In this document: one piece after another, positions 34,949 through 39,036 of the stretch
Position numbering within the stretch: the stretch's first letter is position 1
How the letters are laid out: each line of letters begins with the position of its first letter
DNA from: a virus
Direction: 5' to 3' (one strand)
Length of the DNA: 39,036 bases
Virus record (IMG/VR): IMGVR_UViG_3300023106_000021
Span: 1-39,036 of that record
Program-made: the position numbers and the translations under genes
Notes under the pieces: generated by a model
Databases searched by the model: none
Seen by the model: only the letters and a program-made list of their open reading frames with translations
Told to the model about the DNA's origin: nothing

Positions 34949-37122
34949 TTCGCCAAATCTCCACCTTCGCGATTAACCCCAAGATCATCACCCTGCGACG
35001 TTGCTCCGACACGCGCCGCATAAGCCTTGACCTCCGCTTCCTTGTCGATGCGGTACTGTGCGATCTGGGCTTCAGCATCCGCCTTATCATAGGCGAGTTG
35101 GCTTTCCAATGCAGCCTGCTCCCGCTTCTGTTCCATTTCGAGCGCATGGCGTTCACGCAACGCCTCGTTGTTCGCTGCCGCTTCGTCACGCTTCAACTGA
35201 ATCTGCGCCTCAGCCTTACGCTGCTCTAGATCAAGCTGACGCTGCGCCCGCTGTTCCTCTGCCGCGGCTTTGGCATCCTCCCTCGCTTGCTCAGCCTTAG
35301 CCGCCTCAGCCTCAGGATCCGGCTTCTCGGCCTCAACCTTCGGCTGTCCGGTCGCTGGGTCAATCTCTGGTGGCGCATCGGGATCGCGCCAGAAGTCCGG
35401 CCCCTTACCAATCCCCAGATCACGTACCAGCCCATCAATGAAGTTGAACCGCTGCTTGGGCGATACCTCACCAATCTGCGTGCCTTCAGCAAGGATGGGC
35501 ACCATCGCCATACGCGCCTGTACGCGGCGGTCCTTGTTGCCCGTGCCCAATCCCACGCGGATAGCCAGATTAACGTCCTCAGGCCACTGCGACGGGTCTA
35601 CCTGCTTATACTGTCCATCCACCTTGATCTTGAACGGATCGCCCTCACGGCGCATCAGCCGGTACTTCTTCGCCATCAGTCGGGAGAACGCCTCCGCGAA
35701 GTTGCGGGCAATAAACTCTTCCTGCTGCTGCCCCTGTGCCTGCATCATGGCAGTGCCGGTCGCAGTTTTATTCAGCGCGTCTGCGTCCAAACCCTGGTTC
35801 AAACGTGTGATGCCAGTGCGCGATTCACGCTCGCCGGTCATCCACTCCATCACCGTCAGCGACTTACCGGCGTCGAAGTCGGTACGGTACGGCACGATCT
35901 GGCTGGCATCGTCGGCACGGATAGGCCCGATACCCGACAACAGATCGTCAATCGTGTTCTCATTCATGCCGCGCGAACCAAGCACAGGCCGCACGTTATT
36001 CGATTGGTGCATGCCATCGAACAACTGACGCGCCACGAACGAACGCCCAAGCTGTATGTCCATCACCTTGTCCGCCAGCGAATAGCCTACCAGCCGATGC
36101 GGACGCGGGAATGGGCAGAACACACTGAATGGCTGCTCATCGACAACCTCGATAGCATCCTCGCCATCAGCCCAGCGCAGGATTTCGTTCTCAACCCGGA
36201 ACACCTTGACGCGTTCGGCAATACCATCGCCATCCAGATCGATGCGCGCATATTCCTCGCGCAACTCGACCATCTGCAACGCTGGCGTACTTTCGGGGTC
36301 CGGCTCGTAATAGTCATCGTCACGATCACGCGGCAACGACGAGTAGGTCGGCACGGCATAAGCCTGCGCACGGTCAAACCCCATATCCACCAGATCGGAT
36401 CTGGTCTTGACGGCGATGTGCGCCAGATAGTCGGATTCATCCTCATGGCGCGCACGCGCTGAGTAGCGGAATTCCTCAGCGGGGATCGTTTCATCAACGA
36501 AACGTTTAACCTTCGTCTCGGTCTTCAATGACAGCGTATAGGTGCCATCTGGGTTCTGCTCGGCGTCCTCAACCTCGCCCTGGAACCCCTCAAGCTCCAC
36601 CGGATCCGAGATGGTCACACGTTCACGCATCACGCGCTCTTCGTCCACCATCGTCGTCTTGGTAACGCCGTACTTCTCCAACAACCCGCACGTCAGCCAG
36701 TCATGCAGCACCCGGTAGCCGTCCTGCTGGCGCATGAAGCTGTAGCCTACAGCCGACGTGGCTTCATCTGCCGCGGCCTCATCTGCCTCATCCGTCGCCT
36801 CGAACTCCACGATACGATCGCCGCTGACGAACGTACGCAGTACCGACGGCACCATGTAATCAATCGTTTCCTGCACATCAGGAAGCACGATCTGACTGCG
36901 GCCATCGACCTCGTTACCGAATGGCTTTGCCTCGTAATACCGGCGTGCTGCCTCCTGAAAACCACGCAGGCGATCCCACTCACTCTCTGCCGACTCAGCC
37001 TCACGACGCAGGGCATCGACCAGTTCGTCAATGTCGATACCTGTATCGTTGGCGGCGGCCGGAGCGTCGCCGGCCTCTAGGGCAGCAAGCTCGGGATCAA
37101 TAATAACGGGCGCCGTTGCCAT
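34945..37122 (-). CDS. portal protein, P22 type (725 aa)
   Basis: ATG 37122 overlaps the terminase stop by one base. The protein begins MATAPVIIDPELAALEAGDA. Residues 25-75 contain WDRLRGFQEAARRYYEAKPF, then EVDGRSQIVLPDVQETIDYM, the VDGRSQIV..DV.e.i...ps..r motif of P22-type portals. Then YSLADKVMDIQLGRSFVARQ and the ALNKTATGTAMMQAQ clip/wing region, and a long C-terminal Glu/Ala/Gln helix (about 600-715) corresponding to the barrel. It forms the dodecameric DNA gate at the unique vertex. Length fits P22 gp1 (725). Large antisense frames lie opposite and are ignored. Confidence 0.92.
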   Translation of the reverse strand: MATAPVIIDPELAALEAGDAPAAANDTGIDIDELVDALRREAESAESEWDRLRGFQEAARRYYEAKPFGNEVDGRSQIVLPDVQETIDYMVPSVLRTFVSGDRIVEFEATDEADEAAADEATSAVGYSFMRQQDGYRVLHDWLTCGLLEKYGVTKTTMVDEERVMRERVTISDPVELEGFQGEVEDAEQNPDGTYTLSLKTETKVKRFVDETIPAEEFRYSARARHEDESDYLAHIAVKTRSDLVDMGFDRAQAYAVPTYSSLPRDRDDDYYEPDPESTPALQMVELREEYARIDLDGDGIAERVKVFRVENEILRWADGEDAIEVVDEQPFSVFCPFPRPHRLVGYSLADKVMDIQLGRSFVARQLFDGMHQSNNVRPVLGSRGMNENTIDDLLSGIGPIRADDASQIVPYRTDFDAGKSLTVMEWMTGERESRTGITRLNQGLDADALNKTATGTAMMQAQGQQQEEFIARNFAEAFSRLMAKKYRLMRREGDPFKIKVDGQYKQVDPSQWPEDVNLAIRVGLGTGNKDRRVQARMAMVPILAEGTQIGEVSPKQRFNFIDGLVRDLGIGKGPDFWRDPDAPPEIDPATGQPKVEAEKPDPEAEAAKAEQAREDAKAAAEEQRAQRQLDLEQRKAEAQIQLKRDEAAANNEALRERHALEMEQKREQAALESQLAYDKADAEAQIAQYRIDKEAEVKAYAARVGATSQGDDLGVNREGGDLAK

Positions 37123-38423
37123 CAAACAATCCCTCGCTTCAGTCGGTTAAGGTCCATTGAAACGGCCTTACGTGGTTCTTCATAAGCAACACAACCCGTA
37201 CCCCAAGCATCGGCGGAATGCGAGGACCAATCATGGTTAGGCCCAAGACCTATACCGCGCTGGTCGTCACGCTTCTCATGATACCAGCCGAGCGCCTTCA
37301 ACCCGCCTGCACACTTCACCTCATCGAAGCGCATGCGGGAGAACAACTGCCTGCCGCGCTCGACACGCTGCATCGCTGCACCCTTGCCTTGGTTAGGCAC
37401 TACCTCCACCGAATAGCCAGCATCCTCCAGAGCGCGCCTGTAGGACGTATCGAACACCTTTTCCTGTGTGTCGCCGTCGTGAGGTAGCCAGATCTTGCAC
37501 TGGTCCTTGGTGTAGCCCTGCGACCGCATCCAGGCGAGATGCGCGCTAACCGGCTGGCCCTGGCTTTCGTAGTGGTTCGTCCACCGAATCTCCGTGCCGA
37601 CGAATTGAGCCGCCCAGAACACGAAATTATCCGCCTTCGCACCAGTACCGCCGATGTCTGCGAACAATCGCACGATAAGGTTAGGATCTTCCGCAACCAT
37701 GCCAATGCGGTTTTCCTCACGCGCCTTCGTCAGGTGCGTAGCGTAATACGCACCCTCGACAACGCGGATAAAGTCACCTTCCCAGATGTGATCGTATAGA
37801 TGCGGTCGCTCTTCTTTGTCGCGTAGACGAACGCGGTCTAGAATGTCGGGGAACCACGGGTTCTGGTCGTAATTGACAGTGGCAATCTTAATGCGAGGAT
37901 TGTTAGTATTACCAAAGCGCTTATTCGTTGCGCTCTCTTCCCTCTCAGGGTTCCAAGTAAGCCACAACTCTGAATCTTCTTCGCGCAGAGTAGGGATTAG
38001 TTTGGTCCACGCTTCCTCGGAAACGGGTTCGGCCTCATCTACCCAACACAAGAGAATGCGCGCTTTAGACTTAACGCTATCGATGTTCCTATCCAGACCA
38101 GTAAACGAGTAAGACACCCGCCCACACTTGGTCCTGATATATTTCTCGCCAATGTCGAAGTGTGGCGCGAGCCAATCAGTTTCCCGAATAGCCATCTTGA
38201 TCTCTTCCAGCGAAGAGTCCGACAAAGAGTTCATAAAGACGCGAGCGCAAAGGATCATGCCTTCACGCCCTGCCTGCGCCCACATATGCGCTCTAACAGC
38301 AGTCATCTTTGCGAAACTGCGAGTCTTTGCGCTACCCCGTCCGCCTTTTGCACCTCTAACGTCCGCTTCCCCGCTGAATACGGGGATAAGAACGTCTGGC
38401 ATCTCGACGGTTGCGGTTGTCAC
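37122..38423 (-). CDS. terminase large subunit
   Basis: GTG 38423 overlaps the small-subunit stop as GTGA. The 433-residue protein has Walker A GAKGGRGSAKT (24-34), Walker B LLCWVDEAE near 124-132, and coupling motif LWLTWNPE; the nuclease half shows LFADIGGTG with the first Asp and ends with SSHSADAWGTG with the last Asp. This is the PBSX/Terminase_3 type fold. It pumps DNA into the prohead and cuts it. It precedes portal, scaffold and capsid genes in standard order. Confidence 0.93.
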   Translation of the reverse strand: MTTATVEMPDVLIPVFSGEADVRGAKGGRGSAKTRSFAKMTAVRAHMWAQAGREGMILCARVFMNSLSDSSLEEIKMAIRETDWLAPHFDIGEKYIRTKCGRVSYSFTGLDRNIDSVKSKARILLCWVDEAEPVSEEAWTKLIPTLREEDSELWLTWNPEREESATNKRFGNTNNPRIKIATVNYDQNPWFPDILDRVRLRDKEERPHLYDHIWEGDFIRVVEGAYYATHLTKAREENRIGMVAEDPNLIVRLFADIGGTGAKADNFVFWAAQFVGTEIRWTNHYESQGQPVSAHLAWMRSQGYTKDQCKIWLPHDGDTQEKVFDTSYRRALEDAGYSVEVVPNQGKGAAMQRVERGRQLFSRMRFDEVKCAGGLKALGWYHEKRDDQRGIGLGPNHDWSSHSADAWGTGCVAYEEPRKAVSMDLNRLKRGIV

Positions 38424-38701
38424 TTTACTGCTGGCACGCCGACAAGCTCAATGCGCGACACTTGAACAGGTCCGCCATCCTCGCCAGTAATCTCCAAAGC
38501 CTGAGCTGGACGACCGAAGCCGCGATCAAGTATTTCCTTGGCCGCTGCCAATGCTGTATCAGGATTGCTCAACGCCTCCACCAACACTCGCAATGCTTCG
38601 GGCGAATGTTCGCGTGCGGCCTCAGATAACGTGCGACCATCGGGCATCACTGCCTTTGGTCGGCCACCTGGATTACCCGATTGACCCTTGACGAACGCCA
38701 T
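38420..38701 (-). CDS. terminase small subunit-like protein (93 aa)
   Basis: The protein begins MAFVKGQSGNPGGRPKAVMP, the KGQSGNPGGRPK opening of DUF5681-type small proteins that precede terminases. A helical core follows (LSEAAREHSPEALRVLVEAL, AAAKEILDRGFGRP), and the C-terminus is beta-like (VSRIELVGVPAVK). It should recognise the packaging site and deliver DNA to the large subunit, whose start overlaps its stop by 4 nt. The 73 bp upstream holds GAGG before ATG 38701 and a weak TTGCTC/TAGATG promoter-like pair. No known pac site can be pointed to. Confidence 0.78.
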   Translation of the reverse strand: MAFVKGQSGNPGGRPKAVMPDGRTLSEAAREHSPEALRVLVEALSNPDTALAAAKEILDRGFGRPAQALEITGEDGGPVQVSRIELVGVPAVK

Positions 38702-38774
38702 AACACCTCAATGTTGAGAACAACTCATCTAACCCCTATCGCGCGCAGGAGCAAGTACCCTCCATGGTGAAGCG

Positions 38775-38921
38775 TCATGCGGAGGTGGCCGGGGTGGGAA
38801 ACCGGTTGCGATATTGCTTGAGACAGGCGTCTGCATAGCGTTCGCAGTCAGGCAACTTCCCACCTACTGAACCGGCAACAGCAACCCAGGCTCGGACCCA
38901 AACTTCACTCTCACTCATCAT
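38775..38921 (-). CDS. small hypothetical protein upstream of terminase (48 aa)
   Basis: Two adjacent ATGs (38921, 38918) open this frame. GGAG before the second is well spaced, so the true start may be 38918. The product begins MMSESEVWVRAWVAVAGSVG and ends CERYADACLKQYRNRFPTPA. A W..a..a......p....a..yAd..l..y..RF pattern is typical of short phage proteins beside terminase genes. No function is assigned. Its start overlaps the stop of the partial gene at the window edge. Confidence 0.62.
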   Translation of the reverse strand: MMSESEVWVRAWVAVAGSVGGKLPDCERYADACLKQYRNRFPTPATSA

Positions 38922-39036
38922 CCTGCTCCAATTTGCGATGTGTTGCGGGCGGGGGTGGTGGCGAGGGCGGCGAGAACTGCATCAGCATCCGCGAAGAAGT
39001 CCTTGCGATAGGACCACGGCATATCGTCCCATGAAG
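38918..39036 (-). CDS. hypothetical protein, 5' end cut by window edge
   Basis: The frame enters from the right edge and ends at TGA 38918-38920. The visible 38 residues read SWDDMPWSYRKDFFADADAV, then an Ala-rich helix and a polar tail NTSQIGAG. The WDDmP..yR.d...dAdavl pattern is a common C-terminus of short phage proteins. It overlaps the next gene's start, so it belongs to the same leftward transcript. If the genome is circular, its start lies outside this window or near the cut gene at 1-141. Confidence 0.5.
   Translation of the reverse strand, partial: SWDDMPWSYRKDFFADADAVLAALATTPARNTSQIGAG

Noticed and set aside
35270-36462. Two long plus-strand frames opposite the portal gene
   Set aside because: They are antisense to a well-supported portal protein, show no motif, and have compositions expected from mirrored codon bias.
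1-39036. Integrase, excisionase or other firm lysogeny genes
   Set aside because: No tyrosine or serine recombinase motif is present. The small HTH proteins alone do not prove a temperate lifestyle, so I left lifestyle open.

Overview
The window reads as most of one double-stranded DNA tailed-phage genome. It carries a small and a large terminase subunit, a P22-type portal, a scaffold, an SU10-type (DUF5309-like) major capsid protein, an adaptor, a P22 gp10-like tail hub, ejection-type proteins with a lytic transglycosylase, a beta-helix tailspike, and an endolysin/membrane-protein cassette. No long contractile or flexible tail genes (sheath, tape measure, baseplate) are visible, so a short-tailed (podovirus-like) virion is likely. 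There is no integrase, no DNA polymerase and no RNA polymerase. The DNA is moderately GC-rich. A proteobacterial host, possibly an alphaproteobacterium, is a guess from gene style only.

Transcription falls into five blocks. (A) Leftward, about 3581 to 608: a tiny helix-turn-helix protein, an HNH nuclease and a primase-helicase. (B) Rightward, 3669 to 8777: a Sak4-like RecA-fold ATPase, an SSB-like protein with an acidic tail, a YqaJ/lambda-type exonuclease, an SF2 helicase and a VRR-NUC nuclease. Together these form a recombination and replication module. (C) Leftward, 11924 to 8758: an XRE repressor-like protein, a GIY-YIG nuclease, small membrane proteins, an HTH protein, a QueD-like protein and a DpdA/TGT-like transglycosylase, ending in a 49-residue Myb/SANT-like protein. 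(D) Rightward, 12031 to 15144: twelve small accessory genes, one a Lar-like zinc-ribbon protein. (E) Leftward late block, 39036 to 15141: packaging, head, tail, tailspike and lysis. Two further leftward small genes at 1-298 have a good sigma70 promoter at 328-356. If the map is circular they lie just upstream of the packaging genes.

Blocks A/B and C/D diverge from promoter regions at 3582-3668 and 11925-12030. Blocks B/C and D/E converge with overlapping 3' ends.

The most notable items are these. (1) A dense two-orientation array of a TCCAAR motif, built around a long imperfect dyad in the 309-bp gene-free stretch next to the primase gene, looks like a replication origin or regulatory centre. 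(2) A DpdA-like transglycosylase pairs with a QueD-fold protein that lacks the usual catalytic Cys, without the rest of a preQ0 pathway; this suggests 7-deazaguanine DNA modification using host precursors. (3) A perfect 13-bp stem buries the start codon of a homing-type HNH gene just behind the capsid gene. (4) A complete tRNA-Gln(UUG) lies antisense inside the late operon. (5) A possible +1 frameshift at a C6 run would fuse an internal virion protein to a lytic transglycosylase domain.
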